A DNA stretch of 64,000 nt from Arsenicibacter sp965247375 (GCA_965247375.1 CBDFHU010000087.1:1-64000); one strand, 5' to 3'. Shown: positions 55,759-62,736, counted from the stretch's first letter. Translations and numbers: made by a program. Notes: generated by a model not told the origin, from the letters alone.

Positions 55759-56559
55759 CTATATATGGGTTGCTGTCCAGGCTAATACATGTGCGCCTGG
55801 TAAAAATAATAGCTGAGCTAGAAAAGTTCCTAAAAGTCTGGCAGTTGTCATGTAGACAATGTATTTTCTGAAAGTTGATTCTGAGCAATTGCCTAAGGTA
55901 ACATCGTCTGTCATGGCTGATAGATGTGGATCAATAAAGGCAAACATTAAAATAGTGGCAAATCCATTTATAAACGCAGATAAGTTACTAGCTGTTGTCC
56001 GGTAATCAGGATTAATATAGGAAGCATAAACAGCCGATAAAACGCCGATTGTCAAGATAGCAACTGCAAAAATGTTCAGAATGAATATCCGCCATGGGAA
56101 TTCACGGTCAAGTTGAATTTGAGAAACGTTGTCTTTATTAGGAATAGTTATATTGTCTTTGATATAAAGAATCCCTGCTTTTGAAAAGCCATGAAGAATG
56201 AGCTTTCCCATTGATTTATGTATACTGAAATTGGTAACCGCTTTTGATAAAACCCGTTGAAATGTCGGGATAAGTAATGCTCCGATTAGGGTAGCAACAG
56301 AACAAGAAAGAATGATAATCCGGAATGTATCAATGTTGTCATAGACACCGATTTTAATGTCATTCTCAACGGTTTTGGCTAAAAGTGGTGCCTGAAAGCC
56401 GTTTGCTGTCCTTGATACTAAAACAAGGATATTAAACAAAGCAAATGAAATGGCAACCCGCCCTGTCCGGATACCCACAATTCTGACCGAATAGGACAGT
56501 GTCGTAATAAGGTTGATTACAAAAGTCAGAACTAAAACGATTATGATTTGTGTCGTCAT
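55759..56559 (-). CDS. amj: Amj-type lipid II flippase
   Basis: A 266-residue membrane protein of the Amj/YdaH (DUF2837) length. It begins IIVLVLTFVINLITTLSYSVRIVGIRTGRVAISFALFN, the conserved first helices, and has RTANGFQAPLLAKTVEND, and late SNLSAFINGFATILMFAFIDPHLSAMTDDV. Amj was described in Bacillus subtilis as an alternative to MurJ that flips lipid II across the inner membrane. It is unusual in a Gram-negative bacterium and sits in the AT-rich accessory part of the window, so horizontal gain is plausible; a role against MurJ-directed toxins is a possible benefit (inference). Confidence 0.82.
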   Translation of the reverse strand: MTTQIIIVLVLTFVINLITTLSYSVRIVGIRTGRVAISFALFNILVLVSRTANGFQAPLLAKTVENDIKIGVYDNIDTFRIIILSCSVATLIGALLIPTFQRVLSKAVTNFSIHKSMGKLILHGFSKAGILYIKDNITIPNKDNVSQIQLDREFPWRIFILNIFAVAILTIGVLSAVYASYINPDYRTTASNLSAFINGFATILMFAFIDPHLSAMTDDVTLGNCSESTFRKYIVYMTTARLLGTFLAQLLFLPGAHVLAWTATHI

Positions 56560-56715
56560 TGTTGGTGTTTGTTTGCCTTGATCCGAAAGGTATGTGGCGG
56601 GGCTTTACTACGAAACTCCTTATCGCTTGGGTTCAGCGAGTGAGGAATATCGGGGCCGTAGCTCCTGGATGCTCCTCACTTGTCACAGGTAAGCTACTTG
56701 GGAAAAGAATACTGA

Positions 56716-57071
56716 TTATTTTAGTTTTCTTGTAAGTCTACCCTGTAGCTTATAAGGAATACCAATTGTCTTAATCAATTGCAAGTGCTTAGCAATGTCA
56801 ACAGTATCAAATTCTACTTGCAGTCTGCAATAAAGATGTTCAGTGGGCTTCAAACGTTGAAAATGTATTTCTTTGTTTTTGTTTTTTTTAATGTCAATAA
56901 ATAGAGATCTTTCTTGTCGAGCACCCAAAAGTCGAACTCTTGTTCATAGTCAATTTTTTCAGGAATTAGATGGATTTGAAAAACCAGGCTGCCTCCAATA
57001 ATTTCAGAGCCTTGTATAAAGGGTCTGAATTGTCTTCGCCTTTTTCTTCTTTCTCTTGAATAAATACTCAT
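56716..57071 (-). pseudogene. Small gene split by a frameshift at an A8 run
   Basis: From the ATG at 57071 one frame reads SIYSRERRKRRRQFRPFIQG through FWVLDKKDLYLLTLKK and then ends soon after. A second frame, open from 56928 to 56716, continues with NKNKEIHFQRLKPTEHLYCRLQ and VEFDTVDIAKHLQLIKTIGIPY. The frames meet at a run of eight A on the minus strand (plus 56882-56889). A one-base slip would restore a protein of about 118 residues. This is either a real frameshift, a sequencing indel or a slippage site. I do not recognise the family. About 160 bp between this and Amj holds nothing clear. Confidence 0.5.
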
Positions 57072-57189
57072 TCAGTTAGGAGATATAACGTCAGTATATG
57101 CAAAAATAATTTGCTTTGACAAATGGGTAAGAAGTGGATGATTAATATTCAAATATTGAGCTTAGTACAAAAAGCTATACAGAGTTGAA

Positions 57190-57243
57190 AACGTTGAGTC
57201 AATATCTATCAGCTCAACTATTACCAATATGATGTTATCTGTT
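57190..57243 (-). repeat. Degenerate or shortened attC-like end of the array (site 0)
   Basis: GTTATCTGTT (57234-57243) lies just after the stop of gene E and mirrors GTTAGCTGTT before its start. An AAC lies at 57190-57192, with a 6-bp stem GTTGAG/CTCAAC between, but no long GC-rich arms like the other four sites. The array may have been truncated here. The flank 57072-57189 shows nothing clear. Confidence 0.4.
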
Positions 57244-57246
57244 GAT

Positions 57247-57951
57247 TTATTCAATGCCTGTTATCAGTTCTTTGTTTTTATCTGTCAATTCGTTTATTGC
57301 TTCTAAAACATATTCAAGTCCTGAACTTTTTGGATTGTGTCCTGAAAGTGAGTATGAGTTATCTTTTGAATTTTTCATAGCCATTTCAAGTTGTTTCTTC
57401 TCGCTGTTTGTCCAATAATTATGCCTAATAGTTTCAATGTCGCCAAAATATAATTCTATTTTACTTTTTAATAGCAAGTATTCTTGTCTGTCAAGAAAAC
57501 CAATTTTGTATTCATTTGTCAAGCTATCAAAATCTAAATTATCTTTCAACGACCTTCCTTTCGTAATATAAGTCCATAAGTCAATAAAGACCTTGTCGTT
57601 TGTTTTTCCAACTTTTTTAGTGCTTTCTTCATAACGCCATTTATTAAACATTGGTCCAAAAAATTCAAATATTTTGTTTTGCTGGTCTGTCAAGTCACAG
57701 TAAGTTCCAATAAATACAGAAGTTAGTTCGTCAATAAAACTCTTGTCTAAACTTCCAAAGTCAGTTTGTAAATTTCTCTCTTGTTTGAAATAGTCTTTTA
57801 GAATTTCGTTTCCAAAAGGTTCATTGAATTCTTCAATTGAAGATTTGTCATAGTCTAAATACCAAGTTCTAAATTCTGAATAATTTTCAAACAAAAGTTC
57901 TTTAAGTCCTTTGTTGTAATTATTCTTGAAATAACTTATTCTTTGTCCTAT
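57247..57951 (-). CDS. Cassette E hypothetical protein, start codon apparently ATA
   Basis: The annotatable frame starts at a TTG at 57894 (215 residues), but protein-like sequence continues upstream in frame: GQRISYFKNNYNKGLKELLFENYSEF. The codon at 57951 is ATA followed by Gly. Two other cassette genes here begin Met-Gly, and 57951 lies 21 bp from the cassette boundary, matching the 22-33 bp of its neighbours. I infer that ATG mutated to ATA. The protein is acidic and helical with no motif I recognise; FIGTYCDLTDQQNKIFEFFG and FLDRQEYLLLKSKIELYFGD are notable segments. Expression may be reduced. Confidence 0.55.
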   Translation of the reverse strand: MGQRISYFKNNYNKGLKELLFENYSEFRTWYLDYDKSSIEEFNEPFGNEILKDYFKQERNLQTDFGSLDKSFIDELTSVFIGTYCDLTDQQNKIFEFFGPMFNKWRYEESTKKVGKTNDKVFIDLWTYITKGRSLKDNLDFDSLTNEYKIGFLDRQEYLLLKSKIELYFGDIETIRHNYWTNSEKKQLEMAMKNSKDNSYSLSGHNPKSSGLEYVLEAINELTDKNKELITGIE

Positions 57952-57971
57952 TGTGTGTGTCTCGTAAAATA

Positions 57972-58108
57972 ACAGCTAACGGTTTGGGTATTGCCGAAGG
58001 CGGGGATATTTTTGCACCGAACTTCAATAGAAATACCAAAGTTCAAATATAGCAAAAAGTTCATTAGAATTACTTCAGCCCCGCTTTTGGCAATACCTTG
58101 TTAGCTGT
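57972..58108 (-). repeat. attC-like site 1 (between cassettes E and D)
   Basis: Ends ACAGCTAAC (57972-57980) and GTTAGCTGT (58100-58108) are perfect reverse complements. Inner arms are 57987-58005 (GGTATTGCCGAAGGCGGGG) and 58079-58097 (CCCCGCTTTTGGCAATACC), an imperfect stem. The AT-rich loop carries TATATTTG on the minus strand (plus 58044-58051), a match to the -7 box, 93 bp before the gene E start. Confidence 0.8.
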
Positions 58109-58164
58109 AGTTTTTTTTAGCAAGAATCAACAATTACAACTCTTGGATTTTTTATAAGGCTTGA

Positions 58165-59168
58165 ATTCAAGTTTGAAGTGCAATATTATTCATAAGAGCG
58201 AACTGAATAGGTGATAAGTATCCAAGTGCCTTGCGGGGTCTGTTGTTTAATTGGTCTTCAATCCAGTGTACGTCACTTTTTTTTACAATAGTGATTGGAC
58301 AGGTCTTAGGAATATACTGCCGGATTAATCCGTTTGTATTTTCATTTAGCCCGCGCTCCCAACTATGATACGGATTAGCAAAATAAATGTCTGCCTTCAA
58401 GGCAGCACTCATTTTTTCATGTTTTGAAAACTCCTTTCCATTGTCAAATGTAATCGTCTTTATTGGTATATTACACTTTTTTGCCCTATAAATCAGCACT
58501 TTAGCCAGCTCTTCAGCATTTTTTGATTGCAGTTTTGCCACAATAGTATACTTGGTTACTCGTTCGACCAGTGTCAGTAGCGCCCCCTCATGATTGGCAC
58601 CAATTACAGTATCACCTTCCCAATGACCAATTTCTGTATTCAGATCAACTACGGCAGGCCGCTTTTCGATACCGACCCTGTTGGGAATTGATCCCCGTTT
58701 GCCTACACTGCCCCGCTTAGTATATCTTTTCTTGTGCCGGATTCGCAAATAAGAAATAAGTGACTCATTTTCAGTAGTACCCGTTGAGTATATATATTTA
58801 TAGATCGTCTCATGGCTTATCTGGTTTGAACCCGCTTCTAAAGCCAGAACGCCACTTATTTGTTCCGGGGAATAGCGCTCTTGTAACAAATCCATTACTT
58901 GCTTTTCAAGCTCCGATTTCATTTTATAAGGTCCTCGCTGAGCGCGGTCTGCACGTAGATTATGTGCTTCGCTGGCAATGTAAGACCCTGATAATGAACT
59001 ATTCCTTTTAAGTTCTCTGCTTATGGTAGAACTGCTCACGTTTACAAAAGCAGCAATTTCACACTGTTTATATTCTTGTTGTAGTAGTGTCTGAATTTGG
59101 TATCTTTGCTCCAGGGTCAATTGCTTGTAGTTAGCCATTTGTTTTATGATTAGACACCACAAAACTAT
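58165..59168 (-). mobile_element. IS30-family insertion sequence inside cassette D
   Basis: One transposase gene fills an element of about 1.0 kb. Imperfect terminal repeats can be proposed at AGTTTGAAGTGCAAT (58170-58184) and, reversed, AGTTTTGTGGTGTCTAAT (59149-59166). Exact ends and target duplication are not resolved. It lies between the stop of the cassette D gene (59201) and attC-like site 1, so it lengthens that cassette by 1 kb without breaking its gene or site. Confidence 0.75.
58167..59138 (-). CDS. IS30-family transposase
   Basis: About 323 residues from the ATG at 59138, which begins MANYKQLTLEQRYQIQTLLQ; a few earlier codons are open but not family-like. The N-terminal helix-turn-helix is CEIAAFVNVSSSTISRELKRN. 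The DDE catalytic core is intact: D in GHWEGDTVIG (about 176), D in TFDNGKEF (about 232), and E in GLNENTNGLIRQYIPK (about 266). The stop codon lies inside the proposed left terminal repeat. The element appears active in sequence terms. GC content is higher than the cassettes around it, consistent with separate arrival. Confidence 0.93.
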   Translation of the reverse strand: MANYKQLTLEQRYQIQTLLQQEYKQCEIAAFVNVSSSTISRELKRNSSLSGSYIASEAHNLRADRAQRGPYKMKSELEKQVMDLLQERYSPEQISGVLALEAGSNQISHETIYKYIYSTGTTENESLISYLRIRHKKRYTKRGSVGKRGSIPNRVGIEKRPAVVDLNTEIGHWEGDTVIGANHEGALLTLVERVTKYTIVAKLQSKNAEELAKVLIYRAKKCNIPIKTITFDNGKEFSKHEKMSAALKADIYFANPYHSWERGLNENTNGLIRQYIPKTCPITIVKKSDVHWIEDQLNNRPRKALGYLSPIQFALMNNIALQT

Positions 59169-59200
59169 GGATTTAGCACGTAGCAGTTGGCTCTTTTTGT

Positions 59201-60013
59201 TTACATATCAAGTGGATGCCACTTAAAGTTGCATTTCAAATCTGAATCTGCGAGGTTTATTTTGGATTTTATTTCAATTGATTTATTTAAGAATTCTGAT
59301 GCCAAATAAACAGTTTCTCTTTCTATATTTCGACCAGAATACTCTAAATCATATTGAGATTTTATAAAATCAAATTCTTTCTCTATTATTAGATGCAATA
59401 TATAATTTTCTTCATTTTCTTTAACAACTTTATTTAATATATCCATTTCATTATTATTCAAAAAATAATCACCATCATCATATAGCTTACTATCTAAAAT
59501 TCTTTTCATCATAAGAATCATATAATCATTGAATTTTAGAAAATCAACTGAGTCAATATTTTCACCTTCATCATCTTTGTCAAATTTAATTTCTTCGATA
59601 GGATAATAATGAGTGTAATTACCATATTGAAACATATAGCTGTAACAAGCTGTGGTATTTCTAAGTTCATAAAGTAGTGTTATACCGTATTTGTCATAAA
59701 CTTCTTGTTCTTCTTTTTCTTTCAACTTCCAGAAATCTTCTCCATAAAAATGCTTTTTGAGATTCATATCATAATCGAATAGATAATGTAATAATTCAAA
59801 TAGCTCATCTGCGGTAATTTTATTTATATCAACTTTTATAGTATTTAATATATTTTCGTAGGAGTGGTTGTATGAGTTTCCAATTTTGTTTTTCCTTCGC
59901 TTAATGAATTCTTCAAATGAAGTTTCATATAGTTTGTTTAATTTTATATCTAAATAAAGATTTGTTGAAGCTTTATCTTTATCAAATATATATATTTCAG
60001 TGTTTCTTCCCAT
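59201..60013 (-). CDS. Cassette D hypothetical protein
   Basis: A 270-residue, strongly AT-rich gene. The protein begins MGRNTEIYIFDKDKA and is acidic and helix-rich, with no signal peptide or membrane segment, so it is probably cytoplasmic. No catalytic motif is visible. A central aromatic stretch (CYSYMFQYGNYTHYYPIEEI) and the C-terminal NFKWHPLDM are distinctive. The start MG...FDK resembles that of cassette C (MGDW...FDK), hinting at a shared N-terminal motif. The ATG is 28 bp from the cassette boundary. A -7-like box lies 90 bp upstream in site 2. Small accessory immunity- or effector-binding proteins are common in such cassettes, but no function can be claimed. Confidence 0.7.
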   Translation of the reverse strand: MGRNTEIYIFDKDKASTNLYLDIKLNKLYETSFEEFIKRRKNKIGNSYNHSYENILNTIKVDINKITADELFELLHYLFDYDMNLKKHFYGEDFWKLKEKEEQEVYDKYGITLLYELRNTTACYSYMFQYGNYTHYYPIEEIKFDKDDEGENIDSVDFLKFNDYMILMMKRILDSKLYDDGDYFLNNNEMDILNKVVKENEENYILHLIIEKEFDFIKSQYDLEYSGRNIERETVYLASEFLNKSIEIKSKINLADSDLKCNFKWHPLDM

Positions 60014-60040
60014 TTGAATTTACAGTTCGGGTTTAAAATT

Positions 60041-60174
60041 ACGGCTAACGTTTTGCGGCTTGGCGAAGGGCGGGATTTCTAGGACAAATGTTCTAAAAAA
60101 AACAAATATTGGATTTAGCATTCTGATTCAAAGAAGAACTAAACCCCGCCTTTTGCCAAACCGCTGTTGTGTGC
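60041..60174 (-). repeat. attC-like site 2 (between cassettes D and C)
   Basis: Left core ACGGCTAAC (60041-60049) and right core GTTGTGTGC (60166-60174). Inner arms are 60055-60074 (GCGGCTTGGCGAAGGGCGGG) and 60144-60164 (starting CCCCGCC, ending AAACCGC), an imperfect stem of about 20 bp. The loop holds AATATTTG on the minus strand (plus 60103-60110) with TTTG 18 bp before it, a fair -33/-7 pair pointing at gene D. Confidence 0.8.
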
Positions 60175-60190
60175 TGACCATTTTTACGGA

Positions 60191-60946
60191 TTATTTGTTG
60201 TTAATTATTATACTTTGAAAGTTTAAGCTATTCATTATTTTCATTAAATCATTTTCATTTTTTTGAAGTTTAGCCAAATCGTATTCTCTTGGATTACGTA
60301 ATGAAATTAAACCTAAGTTACTTTCAGAGGCATATTTTAAAAACTCTTTAAATTCATTTACATAATTTAAATACTCATTATTGAAAGGCTTTATGTTTTC
60401 TCTGTCTAAATAAAGTAATTTAACTTCTTCCTCACTTAGCCAATTAATTATACCACCATCTATTAAGTCAAGGATTGAGCCTTGATTTTGAGCTCTTATT
60501 TTTTCTATCAATTCGTCAGCAATCGAATTTTCTTCAGTTTCAAAACTTCCTTCAAACCATCGTTTTCCAAGTAAAAAATGTGGATTAAAGTCTGCAACAC
60601 GTGAAAATATTGTTTCAATAATTACATATTCAAAAAATTCAATTGCAGGTTGATTATTTCGAATAAATTCATCTCTATATGCCGTATAATTGTCATATTT
60701 ATTATTCTTTATATTTTCTAACCTTATTAAATCTGGATGACAATTCAATTCTTCGTCAAGTTTAGAAACCAATTCTATTGTTTGACTTATAATTTCTTCC
60801 TTTGGTTTCAAAAATCCATTTAGCCATCTTTCATGACTTTCATTTAGGAACCCGTTCAAATATGTCTTTATATTCTTAACTTTTGGAACGACTTCATCAA
60901 TGTATTTTGTTTTGTCGAAAAGATGTAATGTTCTCCAATCTCCCAT
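60191..60946 (-). CDS. Cassette C hypothetical protein
   Basis: A 251-residue cytoplasmic protein, AT-rich gene. It begins MGDWRTLHLFDKTKYIDEVVP and is helix-rich, with blocks FLNESHERWLNGFLKPKEEI, VADFNPHFLLGKRWFEGSFE and LSEEEVKLLYLDREN. No family is recognised and no membrane segment is seen. The gene stops 17 bp before the site 2 core and starts 33 bp from site 3, so the unit holds little but the gene, as in integron cassettes. The two unit ends are GTTGTGTGC and its exact complement GCACACAAC. Confidence 0.7.
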   Translation of the reverse strand: MGDWRTLHLFDKTKYIDEVVPKVKNIKTYLNGFLNESHERWLNGFLKPKEEIISQTIELVSKLDEELNCHPDLIRLENIKNNKYDNYTAYRDEFIRNNQPAIEFFEYVIIETIFSRVADFNPHFLLGKRWFEGSFETEENSIADELIEKIRAQNQGSILDLIDGGIINWLSEEEVKLLYLDRENIKPFNNEYLNYVNEFKEFLKYASESNLGLISLRNPREYDLAKLQKNENDLMKIMNSLNFQSIIINNK

Positions 60947-60978
60947 ATTGTCTTTTTAAGAGTTGTCTCGGTTGGTTT

Positions 60979-61114
60979 GCACACAACGTTTTGGGTATTG
61001 CCGAAGGCGGGGTTATAAAGGCACAAATGTTCAATCTAGCACAAAGATACATAAAATGCACAAATGTTCGATTTAGCACTGAAGCCCCCCTTTTGGCAAT
61101 ACCGTGTTAGCACC
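60979..61114 (-). repeat. attC-like site 3 (between cassettes C and B)
   Basis: Left core GCACACAAC (60979-60987), right core GTTAGCACC (61106-61114). Arms 60994-61012 (GGTATTGCCGAAGGCGGGG) and 61085-61103 (CCCCCCTTTTGGCAATACC). The loop contains two copies of GCACAAATGTTC followed by a TTTAGCAC-like end (61021-61042 and 61058-61079), and TATCTTTG on the minus strand (plus 61042-61049), a perfect -7 box 96 bp before gene C. Site 1 shares the same left arm exactly. Confidence 0.8.
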
Positions 61115-61119
61115 AGTTT

Positions 61120-61884
61120 TTATTTTTCCATTTCAATTAATTTCCATTGACCATTTGGTTCTTTTTCTAAGTAAACACTAACATTAAGGTCTTTTGTATT
61201 TCCTAAAACTTTAATTTCAAGTTGTGCTTTTCCTTGTCCGTTTGCTATACTTATATTTCCTGTTGGCATCATACCATACCCTTTTATTCCACCAGTTTCA
61301 GCGATAATTTCTTTATTTTGTTCGATTTCTTTTGTTGCTACTTTGTATGCATCTGAATTTTTCATAGCACTTCCTGCGAATAAAAATACAAACACAAAAA
61401 ATGCAACTCCAACTCCAATAAGTGCTAAAATTCTTGGAAATTTAGTTGGTTTATTTGGATTTTTTACCACAATGGTTTTCGCAACTTTGTCACCCAATCT
61501 TTTCTTTTGGTCGTTAGTTGCCAAAGCAATGAATTCAACAGGCCAAATAGTTATAAATAAGTTTCGTAATAATAGTCGTCCAAAAGAAGGAATTTCATTT
61601 TGGTTGTTCTCGTCTCTAACCATAATTCCCATAATCCATTTTCCAGCACTAATTCCTTTCAGGCTGTCTTTTGCAAAATATAGAATGAAACCAGGAATCA
61701 TAACAAACAACATTTTTGTCATCATTTTACTTGGATTATTTTCGTCCATAAAATTTGGTCCAAGTGCAATAAATACAATTGAAACCATTAAAAATGTCAT
61801 TATGAAATGGTCAAGTAAGAATGCAGCAATTCGCCTTTTTCTACTTGATTTTTGAAATGTCAATTCTGTTGTTTGTTCTGTCAT
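61120..61884 (-). CDS. Cassette B RDD-family membrane protein with C-terminal domain
   Basis: A 254-residue protein. The RDD domain spans about 12-150: RKRRIAAFLLDHFIMTFLMVS with the early Arg and Asp, a second helix MLFVMIPGFILYFAKD, GISAGKWIMGIMV, and LGDKVAKTIVV with the closing Asp. A further membrane helix (ILALIGVGVAFFVFVFLFAG) leads to an exported domain of about 85 residues ending LEIKVLGNTKDLNVSVYLEKEPNGQWKLIEMEK, similar to small lipoprotein/Coa1-type folds. RDD proteins are membrane proteins, some linked to ion transport. It is the only cassette in the array with a recognisable family. Confidence 0.85.
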   Translation of the reverse strand: MTEQTTELTFQKSSRKRRIAAFLLDHFIMTFLMVSIVFIALGPNFMDENNPSKMMTKMLFVMIPGFILYFAKDSLKGISAGKWIMGIMVRDENNQNEIPSFGRLLLRNLFITIWPVEFIALATNDQKKRLGDKVAKTIVVKNPNKPTKFPRILALIGVGVAFFVFVFLFAGSAMKNSDAYKVATKEIEQNKEIIAETGGIKGYGMMPTGNISIANGQGKAQLEIKVLGNTKDLNVSVYLEKEPNGQWKLIEMEK

Positions 61885-61905
61885 ACGTGTCGTTTTTTAA
61901 TATTG

Positions 61906-62037
61906 GTGCCAACGGATAGGGCTTTGCGACGGGCGGGTTTCAATGCACAAATGCCCAATTTATTACTAAAATTCAATTGAAAACTGCCGTTGAGTTTTGT
62001 ACGTCACACCGCCTGACGCAAAACCCGTGTTAGCTGC
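61906..62037 (-). repeat. attC-like site 4 (between cassettes B and A)
   Basis: Left core GTGCCAAC (61906-61913), right core GTTAGCTGC (62029-62037). Arms 61919-61937 (GGGCTTTGCGACGGGCGGG) and 62009-62026 (CCGCCTGACGCAAAACCC). Stem sequence differs from sites 1-3 but keeps the same layout and spacing. No convincing -7 box lies at the position seen in the other loops. Confidence 0.78.
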
Positions 62038-62059
62038 TGGGCATTTTGTCTTGATTTGT

Positions 62060-62482
62060 CTAACTGTTAGGATAATTACCAATAGTGTAAATTTTTCCAC
62101 TTTGCTCGACATATTCTGAAATTGTTGTCTCATTAATTATAGACAATTCTGCTTCACACTTTGGACAGGGGTAATAAAGTTGTCCTTGGTCATTTACCTT
62201 TTTTTTGAAATAGAGCAGATTATTTCTGTTTAACAATTTTTCAAGACGATTACTGACAGTTTTACTGTCTAATGTTTTGTATTCTTGAAACTCGTTTCGT
62301 GTCAAGTGTGTAATAAATATTTCTTTTGCATGTAAATTAGTTAAACCAATTACTCCTAGAAAATTCATTGCTTCAGTGTCGCCAATAATACTAAAGTAGT
62401 CACACTCAAAATCGCAGTGATGGCATTTCAATTTTCTAATTGTTCCTCTTGTAATATTTTCGTGTCCTAAGAAAAATTCCAT
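62060..62482 (-). CDS. Cassette A zinc-ribbon-like hypothetical protein
   Basis: A 140-residue protein, first cassette next to the recombinase. Two cysteine pairs are visible: KCHHCDFECDYF near residue 20, and YPCPKCEAELSI near residue 110. They suggest a zinc-binding fold, perhaps with a winged-helix-like middle (TLDSKTVSNRLEKLLNRNNLLYFKKK). No family is recognised. The start is 24 bp from the cassette boundary. The unit ends are GTTAGCTGC on both sides. Confidence 0.65.
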   Translation of the reverse strand: MEFFLGHENITRGTIRKLKCHHCDFECDYFSIIGDTEAMNFLGVIGLTNLHAKEIFITHLTRNEFQEYKTLDSKTVSNRLEKLLNRNNLLYFKKKVNDQGQLYYPCPKCEAELSIINETTISEYVEQSGKIYTIGNYPNS

Positions 62483-62506
62483 TTATTGTTTGTCTTTTCT
62501 TGCCTT

Positions 62507-62736
62507 GCAGCTAACTCCCAGATAGACGCAACTTGTGTCTATCTGGGACAAAAGTAAGAATTTGTCAAAGTTCTCCAAAGATTCAACTTATTTGCTACGC
62601 AAACGGCTGATAAAGAGGTGGATGAAAGCCTTTTTGCTTTAGATGCTTAGCTTGTACAATACAAAATGCGAATAGCGTATTCTGTATTGTCATCAAGTTT
62701 ACTGCTTTACGGGCAATACAAAATGCGCATATGCTT
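62507..62736 (-). promoter_or_regulatory. Candidate attI-like region between recombinase and first cassette
   Basis: GCAGCTAAC (62507-62515) is the outer boundary of cassette A. It abuts a perfect 12-bp hairpin, TCCCAGATAGAC (62516-62527) with GTCTATCTGGGA (62537-62548). Farther on, ACAATACAAAATGCG (62656-62670) pairs with CGTATTCTGTATTGT (62676-62690), and CAATACAAAATGCG recurs as a direct repeat at 62714-62727, just after the recombinase stop. Direct and inverted recombinase-binding repeats are expected at a primary attachment site. A terminator or unrelated repeat is also possible. Confidence 0.5.

Larger units (their letters stand above)
57190..62515 (-). mobile_element. Integron-like array of five single-gene cassettes
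   Basis: Five AT-rich units, all coding on the minus strand, alternate with attC-like inverted repeats at 57972-58108, 60041-60174, 60979-61114 and 61906-62037, plus a degenerate one near 57190-57243. Reading the minus strand, each unit starts GTT and ends AAC just after its gene. The start and end are reverse complements within a unit: GTTAGCTGC (A), GTTGGCACCA/GTTAGCACCA (B), GTTGTGTGC (C), GTTAGCCGTA/GTTAGCTGTA (D), GTTAGCTGTT/GTTATCTGTT (E). Starts lie only about 20-33 bp inside each unit. A tyrosine recombinase lies immediately upstream. The pattern is that of integron cassettes, although the recombinase is not a standard IntI. Unit D also carries an IS30-family insertion. Confidence 0.8.

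Noticed and set aside
56550..56735. Plus-strand 61-codon frame beside Amj
   Set aside because: No start context or family features; it overlaps the Amj start and the end of the frameshifted gene.
57972..62037. attC-like repeats as ordinary rho-independent terminators
   Set aside because: They are about 130 bp, lack the T-run after the stem, have large loops, and their outer ends pair across genes rather than within the repeat.
57972..62037. The same repeats as a MITE family with terminal inverted repeats
   Set aside because: MITE ends should be the same in all copies; here the ends vary by cassette and match across the gene. No constant target duplication was seen.
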